The notes beneath the pieces are model-generated. The model was not told the DNA's origin. It saw only the letters and a program-made list of their open reading frames with translations, and made no database searches. The translations under genes were made by a program, and so were the position numbers. Below, piece by piece: positions 1 through 5,443 of a DNA stretch of 5,443 nt. Source of the DNA: Actinomycetes bacterium (GTDB lineage: Bacteria > Actinomycetota > Acidimicrobiia > Acidimicrobiales > Acidimicrobiaceae); the NCBI GenBank assembly GCA_021833085.1, contig JAKBGL010000092.1:1-5443 (forward strand), given 5' to 3'. The number at the start of each line of letters is the position of its first letter. Positions within the stretch are counted from its first letter, which is position 1.

Positions 1-467
1 GGGTCGGTCCTCTGATATATCGATGTTTTGAGGTGACTAGGTGGCCGAGCGGAACCTTAAGAGCCGGAGCATTTAACCCACTGTTCCAACCAAAAGCTCC
101 CGCGAGGACGGTAGTTTTAGAGACTACCCCTTTGGATCGAGCAAGATCGATACGCAAGGCCGAGCGGGAGCGATCCGAGGCTCTTGCCAACAAGAAGATG
201 AGACAAAAAGCAGGGTACGTGGAGAAATTATCGTACCACGTGGGCGAGGCTGAACTGGGCCGGCTGGAATCAGAGGTCGTTAGTGGACACGTGTTGTTGT
301 CGTATCGGACTTTACTAGTCATATCTGCGCCGACTCTTGTCGAGCTCAAAAACTCACACCGAGAGTTGTTATCGTTAGCTTCGAAGGTCAAAGTGGAGTT
401 GACTCCGCTTGATGGACGCCACCTGGAGACTTTGGTTAAGGTAGAAGAGCGAACTGGTGTCCTTTGA
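1..467 (+). CDS. SCO6880-family T4SS protein (VirB4 N-terminal-like half), 5' truncated by the window edge
   Basis: C-terminal part of a gene that enters from the left edge; 154 residues are visible, read from the codon at 3. The frame is open to the edge, and the residues before the internal GTG at 33 (IYRCFEVTRWP, then a PLF motif) resemble the 'Y-V-WPR ... W-PLL' stretch that I recall before the C-terminal region of actinobacterial SCO6880 proteins. The start therefore most likely lies upstream. Next come a strand-like segment (RTVVLETTPL), a strongly charged helix rich in R, K and E (about residues 45-74), and an alternating alpha/beta end (HVLLSYRTLLVISA ... VKVELTPLDGRH). This resembles the N-terminal, non-ATPase domain of VirB4 proteins, which in Actinomycetota is commonly a separate polypeptide working with the P-loop protein encoded next. 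The stop TGA (465-467) shares its A with the next ATG. Family assignment is by remembered sequence pattern and gene order, with no single diagnostic motif. Confidence 0.75.
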   Translation, partial: VGPLIYRCFEVTRWPSGTLRAGAFNPLFQPKAPARTVVLETTPLDRARSIRKAERERSEALANKKMRQKAGYVEKLSYHVGEAELGRLESEVVSGHVLLSYRTLLVISAPTLVELKNSHRELLSLASKVKVELTPLDGRHLETLVKVEERTGVL

Positions 468-1705
468 TGTTCGAAACTAACTTTACAGACACCTCAAGAT
501 CTTTAGGCCTCCTTGTCCCACTGCTCAACTCCGAGACCCCGCCGTGCAAGAGGGTGGGGATCGGCATTGCAGCAAGTGGAGGCGTATTCAGGTTCGATCC
601 GTTCGAGCTCTACGAGAGTGGCTTCATCTCAAACCCGAATATCTCTGTTATGGGTCGAGTTGGGAGAGGGAAAAGCGCGTTTGTCAAAAGCTTGCTTTGG
701 CGAAGTGCTGAGTACGGGCGCTCGTTTTTAGTGCTCGATCCCAAAGGTGAATACCAAGAGTTCGCAAAGGTTGTCGGTGCCCAAAGAGTACGTTTTGAGC
801 TTGGAGGGGCCGAGAAACTTGATCCGTTCTTAGACCTAAAACCCTCCTCGGAGGCCAGAGTAGAGGTCATCTCTATCGTTGTAGAGATAGTTAAGGCGAC
901 TTTAGGGAGATCTCTGGACGCGTCTGAGTCCCTAGTCGTTGAGGAGATAGTCGATTTGGAACTCAGTACTGCATCAAGGCCGACCCTTGAGCACCTAACA
1001 ACGTTATTGGTTGAAAGTGAAAGATTAGATGGTACCAGCGGATCCTTTGGCGCGAAAAAACAAGCGGCTATGAATCTTCTTTCTGTTCTGAGAAGACTTT
1101 TGTGGGGAGACCTAAGTGGTCTTTTGGGAACCTCGTCTACAAGCCGTAACTTAAGCCAAAGGGTGGTTGTTGACCTTTCTGGACTTGTTGAAAGTGAACT
1201 TTTTGCCTTAGTGGTAAATCTAATTTTGGCTCAGAGGTTCCGATCGATGAGAGATCAGGAGATATCTAAGGGCTTTGTTGTTCTAGACGAAGCCTGGTCG
1301 GTTCTTGAAAGTCGCGAGTCAGCGAGTCGCTTTCGGTCCCTGTTCAAGTTGGCCCGTTCCTATGGATCATCCAATCTTGCTGTTACACATAGACTCTCGG
1401 ACTTGGGGAGCACTGCCCCTCAAAACGATAGGGCTAGGAACGCTCTATCACTGGCGGTCGACTCGGAGACTTTCGTACTTTATGGGCAACCTCCTTCTGA
1501 GATTGATCGAGTCTGCGAATTTCTTGGGCTTCCGAGACACTTGGGGGAGAGACTCCCTAACCTTCCCAAAGGCGTAGCACTTTGGAGTGTGGCTGGGAAA
1601 ACCTACTTTGTGAGACATGTGTTGCATCCGCTTGAACGGGAGGTTATAGACACCGACCAAGCGATGGTCTCTTCTATCTTTACAGCTGGCGACCGAGGAG
1701 TGTAA
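467..1705 (+). CDS. VirB4-type T4SS ATPase (ATPase half, actinobacterial split form)
   Basis: P-loop ATPase of 412 residues expected to power type IV secretion assembly or DNA transfer at the cytoplasmic face of the membrane. Walker A is GRVGRGKS (residues 63-70), followed by FLVLDPKGEY (about 87-96), the DPKGEY signature of VirB4-like proteins. Walker B is FVVLDEAW (270-277, D274/E275). A downstream LAVTHRLSDL segment (about 304-313) corresponds to the sensor-like 'TQ' motif of VirB4 relatives. The C-terminal end (GVALWSVAGKTYFVRH, then IDTDQAM) matches the usual ending of actinobacterial members. The N-terminal VirB4 domain is missing here because the upstream gene supplies it. I chose ATG 467, which overlaps the upstream stop as TGATG. 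A TTG at 464 in the same frame is possible and would add one residue. No good ribosome-binding site precedes either start, so translation probably depends on ribosomes finishing the upstream gene. No membrane segment is apparent. Confidence 0.88.
   Translation: MFETNFTDTSRSLGLLVPLLNSETPPCKRVGIGIAASGGVFRFDPFELYESGFISNPNISVMGRVGRGKSAFVKSLLWRSAEYGRSFLVLDPKGEYQEFAKVVGAQRVRFELGGAEKLDPFLDLKPSSEARVEVISIVVEIVKATLGRSLDASESLVVEEIVDLELSTASRPTLEHLTTLLVESERLDGTSGSFGAKKQAAMNLLSVLRRLLWGDLSGLLGTSSTSRNLSQRVVVDLSGLVESELFALVVNLILAQRFRSMRDQEISKGFVVLDEAWSVLESRESASRFRSLFKLARSYGSSNLAVTHRLSDLGSTAPQNDRARNALSLAVDSETFVLYGQPPSEIDRVCEFLGLPRHLGERLPNLPKGVALWSVAGKTYFVRHVLHPLEREVIDTDQAMVSSIFTAGDRGV
1695..1700 (+). promoter_or_regulatory. 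Ribosome binding site for the coupling-protein gene
   Basis: GAGGAG lies 8 bases before TTG 1709 and inside the last codons of the upstream ATPase gene. It decides the start: an in-frame GTG at 1700 is followed at once by the TAA at 1703, and no other start codon fits this spacing. Confidence 0.75.
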
Positions 1706-1708
1706 CCA

Positions 1709-3040
1709 TTGACAGTCCACTCGTTGTTAGTTACATTGCTTCTACTTGTTTTGGCTATTGGGCATCTAGGCGCTAAAAGAGATGGTTCCAGATCTAAGCC
1801 TGAGTTTAAGCCCATTAAGGGTGGTGTTTTTATCAACCTATGGCGTCGGAGAGGCTTCGGTTCTAGGAAACGACTGGTGATCGGCAACGGACGGGGAGTA
1901 AAGATAGGTGCATCGAACTCGGTAGTAGTCTTTGGCCCGACTCGGTGTGGGAAAACCAGCTCGGTGTTGGTCCCGATACTTTGTAACTTCGACGGATCCG
2001 CTGTGATTACATCAGTTAAGAACGATGTCTTTATGAGCAGCCACAATGCTCGCAGTTCTCGGTCAAAATTGCTGGTGATCTCGGAGTATGAACGAGACCA
2101 AGGTTGGCGCTGGGACCCAGCCGACTATGCGAAAGACCTGTCTGCAGCGCGAGAGGTCGCTCACCATATGGTTGTAGCTTCTAACGAATACCGTAGCTCA
2201 AGTGGAGATACTAAGTTTTGGTACCGCTTATCCGAACCGTTGTTAGCTGGAGTTCTGTTAGCCTCGAACGCTATTGAAAGTTTTGATGAGCGAAAGTTAC
2301 TCTGTAACTTTGAAGATCTTGACTTTTTGTTAAATCAGCTCGAGTCTATGGGTGAAAAGGATCTAGCTCAGTCCATTCTAGGTGTTCTTAGAAATGATGA
2401 ACGTCACGCCTCTTCGGTACTAATTACTGCCCAAAGCGTTATTGCTCCACATCTCCAAGCACTTGAGTTACTCCAAGGAGCATCCTTCAATCTGGATCTA
2501 AGTGAAGTCCTTCGTAAAAGAGGTACCGAGCCGTTCACAATCTACCTCATAGCTTCATTATCAAGTCAGACTCGCCTGGCTCCGTACTTTGGAACGATAA
2601 TCTCTTTGATTGGAGCGAATTTGTTAAAAGAAGAGCATGTCAGATCCCGTATTCTCTTTGCTCTTGACGAACTAGCAAACGTTGCTCCTGTATCCGACCT
2701 AGCGAAGTTTGCCTCGGTAGGAATGGCTTTTGGACTACAGATGGTGTCAGTATTTCAGGACTTTGCACAACTCAAAAGCGTGTACGGCGAGTCTGCAGGC
2801 ACTGTAGTAAATAATCACGGAACTAAGATCTTTTTTGGTGGTATAACAGACCCTTCGACGCTTGAACTGTTTCGCTCGATACTTCCACTTGAGGAGAGAA
2901 ACGGTTTAAAGAGCCGACCTGAGATCTCCCATCTTCGTTTTGGTGAAGCCGTGGTATTTGAGCCTTTTATGACTCCATCGAAGATCCGTCTCGTACCAAG
3001 ATCTTTGGTAAAAGATGGAAAAAAATTTACTTTTGGATAA
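1709..3040 (+). CDS. VirD4/TraG-family type IV coupling protein
   Basis: Coupling ATPase of 443 residues that normally brings relaxase-DNA or protein substrates to the type IV secretion channel at the inner membrane. The N terminus has one hydrophobic segment (about residues 5-20) followed by a basic stretch, a membrane anchor. Walker A is GPTRCGKT (76-83), with a SVKND motif just after it (about 102-106). The middle holds a mainly helical part (about 140-260, including FWYRLSEPLLAGVLLA). Walker B is ILFALDELANVAP (315-327, D320/E321). The segment VVNNHGTKIFFGGITDPSTL (366-385) fits the TraM-recognition region of TraD/TraG proteins. It is short for the family, with one anchor helix instead of the usual two and almost no tail after the ATPase core. 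It starts at TTG, 3 bases after the ATPase stop, behind a good ribosome site. A run of seven A near its 3' end is described separately. No relaxase is visible in the window. Confidence 0.92.
   Translation: MTVHSLLVTLLLLVLAIGHLGAKRDGSRSKPEFKPIKGGVFINLWRRRGFGSRKRLVIGNGRGVKIGASNSVVVFGPTRCGKTSSVLVPILCNFDGSAVITSVKNDVFMSSHNARSSRSKLLVISEYERDQGWRWDPADYAKDLSAAREVAHHMVVASNEYRSSSGDTKFWYRLSEPLLAGVLLASNAIESFDERKLLCNFEDLDFLLNQLESMGEKDLAQSILGVLRNDERHASSVLITAQSVIAPHLQALELLQGASFNLDLSEVLRKRGTEPFTIYLIASLSSQTRLAPYFGTIISLIGANLLKEEHVRSRILFALDELANVAPVSDLAKFASVGMAFGLQMVSVFQDFAQLKSVYGESAGTVVNNHGTKIFFGGITDPSTLELFRSILPLEERNGLKSRPEISHLRFGEAVVFEPFMTPSKIRLVPRSLVKDGKKFTFG
3019..3025 (+). other. Possible slippery heptamer (A AAA AAA) at the end of the coupling-protein gene
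   Basis: Seven A's in the gene's own phase, GGA AAA AAA TTT, fit the X XXY YYZ pattern of -1 slippery sites. A -1 slip would skip the TAA at 3038-3040 and add twelve codons (IYFWIKGDEQQT). It would stop at TGA 3061-3063, which overlaps the flgN ATG as ATGA. No clear stimulating hairpin is seen downstream and no ribosome-site-like sequence lies at the usual distance upstream. The fit may be chance. Confidence 0.25.
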
Positions 3041-3047
3041 AAGGTGA
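3041..3047 (+). promoter_or_regulatory. Ribosome binding site for flgN
   Basis: AAGGTGA, a good match to the anti-Shine-Dalgarno complement (AAGGAGGTGA), lies 12 bases before ATG 3060. It occupies much of the 19-base gap after the coupling-protein stop. The spacing is a little long but usable. Confidence 0.6.
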
Positions 3048-3059
3048 CGAACAACAGAC

Positions 3060-3530
3060 ATGAGTTTGCAACAAGTCTCCAACCATATGGAGCTAATCCA
3101 AGGGGCATTGGACGAGGTTGAATATCGCCTTTCGACTCTAATGCTTTATGCCCAAAGTGGGGAGTACAGGTTCTTAGAACGCGCGTCAAGGGATGTGGCT
3201 AGAGCCTCCGCTGTGTTAGTTCAGCTTGAGATTGAAAGGATGGATATATTCTCTAATGTAACGCCATCAGGTTCATCTCATGCGACGCTTTCCGATCTAT
3301 CTAGGTCTGCCGGGGAACCATGGAAAACACTCTTTGAAGAGAAGAGTCTCATTCTAAAGCAAAAGCTTGAAACCATCACTGAACTCCAACAAAAAGTGCG
3401 TGCGGTCTGTCTAGAGAAGATCGAAGTCATCGACAGCACCTTGACACTTCTAGGGGGAAACGGGTCTGTCTATAACTCTGCAGGGCACAAAGACGCTCTG
3501 CGTTCTTCAATTTTAAGTGAGTCAGCATGA
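3060..3530 (+). CDS. flgN: FlgN-like flagellar export chaperone
   Basis: A 156-residue protein that probably binds FlgK and FlgL in the cytoplasm and delivers them to the flagellar export gate. It is predicted almost wholly helical. One amphipathic helical region spans about residues 4-60, and a second, heptad-like and rich in K, E and L, spans about 85-130. A linker rich in S, T and G (about 66-80) separates them. The C-terminal tail contains VYNSAG, similar to the Y-x-x-x-G tail I recall in FlgN proteins. Length fits the family (about 140-160). FlgN sequences are poorly conserved, so the call rests on size, helical pattern and position directly before flgK, where FlgN is usually encoded. 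It is normally charged (37 of 156 residues), in sharp contrast to the next two proteins. Its stop overlaps the flgK start as ATGA (3527-3530). ATG 3060 is chosen because the AAGGTGA site precedes it. Confidence 0.82.
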   Translation: MSLQQVSNHMELIQGALDEVEYRLSTLMLYAQSGEYRFLERASRDVARASAVLVQLEIERMDIFSNVTPSGSSHATLSDLSRSAGEPWKTLFEEKSLILKQKLETITELQQKVRAVCLEKIEVIDSTLTLLGGNGSVYNSAGHKDALRSSILSESA

Positions 3531-4903
3531 GCGGCTCTTACTATATAGCTCTTTCAGGACTGAACGCAGCACAAAGTGGACTTGACGTGGTGAGCCAAAA
3601 CATCGCAAACGCGTCGACCCCTGGTTATGTAAGGGAGCGACTAAACCTCTCTGCCCTTGTTGCGCCGACGACAGGTGCTGGTGAAGGTGTAATGATACAG
3701 TCGGTTTCGTTGGTCTCCTCGGCTTTTCAAGCCAATGCATTAAATGCGACGTCAGCGCAACAGGGCTACGCTACTTCTGTATCTCAGGTGTTAAACACAG
3801 CGCAGAGTTACTTGAACGAGCCGTCAAGTAGTGGGATCTCACAACAGCTCGCAAACTTCTGGTCGGCTTTCGATGGAGTCGCAAATGCACCGACTCAGCT
3901 GGCTCCGAGGCAGCAACTTATTGCACAAGCCCAAAACTTGACGCAGACCTTTAACCAATTATCACAGAACTACGTGAATCTATACAACTCGACTGTCGGC
4001 GCTATCGGAACTAACCTTCAAAGCGTTAACTCAATGTTGTCTCAGGTGGCACAACTAAATACCCAGATCGTCTCTGCGGGCCCAGCGAGTTCAAATACTC
4101 TAATAGATCAACGCAATCAACTTGTCTCAAACCTTGCTTCATCTATTGGTGTTACAGTTCAAAACCAACCTAATGGATCGGTGAATCTACTAGTCGGAGG
4201 CGTCATGGTAGTTCAAGACGGGGTCAACTCGAGCCTATCCGTCAACGCACCCACGGCGCCACCAATGCCGTCTTCTTCGTCGGTCTCTGTAGTGTCTTCT
4301 CAAGGAGGAGTTGCTGTTCCTCTTACTTCAGGAGCGGTGGGAGGGCTGCTAAGTACGGTGAACTCCTCCTTACCAAGTTACTCGTCATCGTTAGACCAAG
4401 TAGCGTCCAATTTAGCGACGACAGTTAATACTCAACTTGCAGCGGGTGACTCTTACCCAAATAACGGTACTACTGCTCAAAGTGGAGTGCCCATGTTTGT
4501 CTTTGGTGGAAGTGGAACAGCCAATGCCCTAAACTTAACTGTAAACAGTGCTCTCGTCACCGATCCCTACTCGATAGCTGCTGCTGGTAATCCTCCACAA
4601 GGCACTAATGACGGCTCTAACGCTCAGACGATGGCCGAGCTATCATCCTTGTCGAACGGTCCGGATGCTATGTATCGTACGATGGTTGGAGGTATTGGAC
4701 TCGATGTGTCTAACGCTGGGTCCTTACTTAGTTCTGCACAAGTAGCTTATCAGAGTACCTACCAACAGTCTCAGAGCGTCTCTGGGGTGGCAACTAATCA
4801 GCAGCTTGTGGACATGCTTAATTATCAGCAAGGATATCAAGCTGCTGCAAAGGTTATCTCCACAGTGTCGGCATCGATTCAATCTCTAATGCAGGCGGTA
4901 TAA
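3527..4903 (+). CDS. flgK: Flagellar hook-associated protein 1 (FlgK)
   Basis: FlgK, 458 residues, forms with FlgL the junction between hook and filament outside the cell after export through the flagellar type III apparatus. It has no cleavable signal peptide, as expected. The N terminus carries the rod/hook family signature (ALSGLNAAQSGLDVVSQNIA, then NASTPGYVRERL, residues 8-39). LIDQRNQLVSNLASSIGVTV (192-211) matches the conserved LLDQRD region. The C terminus has the helical YQ-x-x-YQAAAKVI motif (433-444). The loop before it reads SGVATNQQLVDML instead of the common SGVN-DEE-NL pattern. The protein is shorter than the enterobacterial 547 residues, so the outer domains are reduced. A stretch rich in P, S, T and V (about 236-262) sits where an outer-domain insert could be. 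It has one lysine, no cysteine, no histidine and only 21 charged residues. The start overlaps the flgN stop by four bases, preceded only by a weak AAGTGAG. Confidence 0.97.
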   Translation: MSGSYYIALSGLNAAQSGLDVVSQNIANASTPGYVRERLNLSALVAPTTGAGEGVMIQSVSLVSSAFQANALNATSAQQGYATSVSQVLNTAQSYLNEPSSSGISQQLANFWSAFDGVANAPTQLAPRQQLIAQAQNLTQTFNQLSQNYVNLYNSTVGAIGTNLQSVNSMLSQVAQLNTQIVSAGPASSNTLIDQRNQLVSNLASSIGVTVQNQPNGSVNLLVGGVMVVQDGVNSSLSVNAPTAPPMPSSSSVSVVSSQGGVAVPLTSGAVGGLLSTVNSSLPSYSSSLDQVASNLATTVNTQLAAGDSYPNNGTTAQSGVPMFVFGGSGTANALNLTVNSALVTDPYSIAAAGNPPQGTNDGSNAQTMAELSSLSNGPDAMYRTMVGGIGLDVSNAGSLLSSAQVAYQSTYQQSQSVSGVATNQQLVDMLNYQQGYQAAAKVISTVSASIQSLMQAV

Positions 4904-4905
4904 CT

Positions 4906-5443
4906 GTGTATACACTTCCACTTACCCAGTCAGCTATCTCTCTCATGTCAAGCACGAACCTGAACTTGGATCAGAGTCAACTTCAGGTGTTGCAGAATCA
5001 ACTTACGGTTGGCCAGAACATTACTCAACCCTCGGACAGTCCTGCTGGAGTCGTGGCAGTTATGGACGTAGCGGCTCAGCAAGTCCGCTTTACTCAGTAT
5101 CAAACAAACGCTCAGAGTGGACTAACTGTTGCCCAGATGGCTAACGGCACATTAAATGACGCTGTAAGCGTGCTTCAAAGTGCTAGAACGACACTTTTAC
5201 AAGCTGGTAGCTCTGCTGTTACTCCAGCATCAGCGTCAGGCTTAATCGCCTCGCTCCAGTCAGATTACAATACGTTACTAGGTATGGCTAACACTGCGTA
5301 TATGGGAAACGCTATCTTCGCTGGTACCTCGGGCTCTCAGGGTGCATACGATCCGTCAGGAAACTACCTCGGTGCGGGACCGTCTCCATCTACTACCGTA
5401 GGACCAGGTTTTCAAGCTGCGACCGTAGTCACAGCACCGTTTG
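4906..5443 (+). CDS. flgL: Flagellar hook-associated protein 3 (FlgL), 3' truncated by the window edge
   Basis: The first 179 residues of FlgL, the second hook-filament junction protein and a relative of flagellin. The N-terminal helical region (about 1-40) leads into TVGQNITQPSDSPAG (34-48), equivalent to the S-G-x-x-I-x-x-PSDDP signature of FlgL and flagellins. Helices with heptad-like spacing follow (about 49-135), then NAIFAGTSGSQGAYDPSGNY (135-154), which matches the F-x-G-T-x-G-x-x-x-Y-x-x-x-G-x-Y segment opening the outer domain of FlgL. GTG 4906, two bases after the flgK stop, is preferred because it places the PSD motif at the usual distance from the N terminus. The in-frame ATG at residue 14 would cut the first helix. 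A weak GGCGG (4894-4898) precedes it. The visible part has no lysine, glutamate, histidine or cysteine, and only 8 charged residues (6 D, 2 R). The gene continues beyond the right edge. Confidence 0.94.
   Translation, partial: MYTLPLTQSAISLMSSTNLNLDQSQLQVLQNQLTVGQNITQPSDSPAGVVAVMDVAAQQVRFTQYQTNAQSGLTVAQMANGTLNDAVSVLQSARTTLLQAGSSAVTPASASGLIASLQSDYNTLLGMANTAYMGNAIFAGTSGSQGAYDPSGNYLGAGPSPSTTVGPGFQAATVVTAPF

Noticed and set aside
2..31. Possible end of an upstream gene in another frame (stop TGA at 29-31)
   Set aside because: Nine codons are too few to judge, and it would conflict with the SCO6880-like frame that runs through the same bases.
33..467. GTG at 33 as the true start of a 144-residue protein
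   Set aside because: The frame is open to the left edge, no good ribosome site precedes this GTG, and the residues before it fit the family pattern. A truncated longer gene is more likely.
843..888. Two adjacent inverted repeats: CCTCC/GGAGG (843-854) and ATCTCTA/TAGAGAT (869-888, 6-base loop)
   Set aside because: Both lie inside the VirB4-type ATPase coding region with no T run after them. The second encodes a repetitive V/I/E segment, so chance is likely.
1603..2046. Minus-strand open frame of 147 codons
   Set aside because: It lies antisense to the end of the VirB4-type gene and the start of the coupling-protein gene, both with clear motifs. No family features are visible in its product.
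3000..3060. A/T-rich stretch as a terminator between the T4SS and flagellar genes
   Set aside because: No G+C-rich stem precedes a T run. The A and T runs encode KKFTF and the gap carries the flgN ribosome site.
2815..3189. Minus-strand open frame of 124 codons across the T4SS-flagellar junction
   Set aside because: It opposes conserved coupling-protein and FlgN coding sequence and has no recognisable motifs. Treated as a shadow frame.
389..5120. Recurring short word like caaagtgga through the window
   Set aside because: The copies are scattered, inexact and in different reading contexts, often encoding Q-S-G. No regular spacing or flanking conservation suggests a site.

Overview
The window carries six protein genes, all on the + strand and packed almost end to end. 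The largest intergenic gap is 19 bases, and the other gaps or overlaps are only 1 to 4 bases. The first half (about 1-3040) is the ATPase end of a type IV secretion/conjugation module of the actinobacterial kind. It holds the C-terminal part of an SCO6880-type protein (the VirB4 N-terminal-like half), a separate VirB4-type ATPase half, and a VirD4/TraG-type coupling protein. The second half (3060 to the right edge) is the hook-filament junction block of a flagellum: a FlgN-like chaperone, FlgK, and the first part of FlgL.

The split VirB4 arrangement (SCO6880-like protein followed by a P-loop partner) points to an Actinomycetota genome. G+C is only about one half by eye, unusually low for that phylum. 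The two exported axial proteins are almost free of charged residues: 21 of 458 in FlgK and 8 of the 179 visible residues of FlgL. That pattern is often linked to proteins working in acid surroundings. Together these suggest a motile, moderate-G+C, possibly acidophilic actinobacterium, for example a member of Acidimicrobiia. This is inference and the species is not determined.

Translation looks coupled along the whole run. The junctions are a TGATG overlap between the two VirB4 halves, a TTG start 3 bases after the next stop with a good GAGGAG ribosome site, a 19-base gap with an AAGGTGA site before flgN, an ATGA overlap between flgN and flgK, and a GTG start 2 bases after the flgK stop. No terminator, promoter, att-like repeat, insertion sequence, tRNA or CRISPR was seen, and no gene-free stretch exceeds 20 bases. 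The left gene runs off the left edge and flgL runs off the right edge.

The expected roles are clear within each half. The VirB4-like pair and the coupling protein would power DNA or protein transfer at the membrane. FlgN would hold FlgK and FlgL for export, and these two would form the hook-filament junction. What joins the two halves is not clear. The lack of any visible boundary between a conjugation-type ATPase set and a core flagellar operon is the most unusual feature here.
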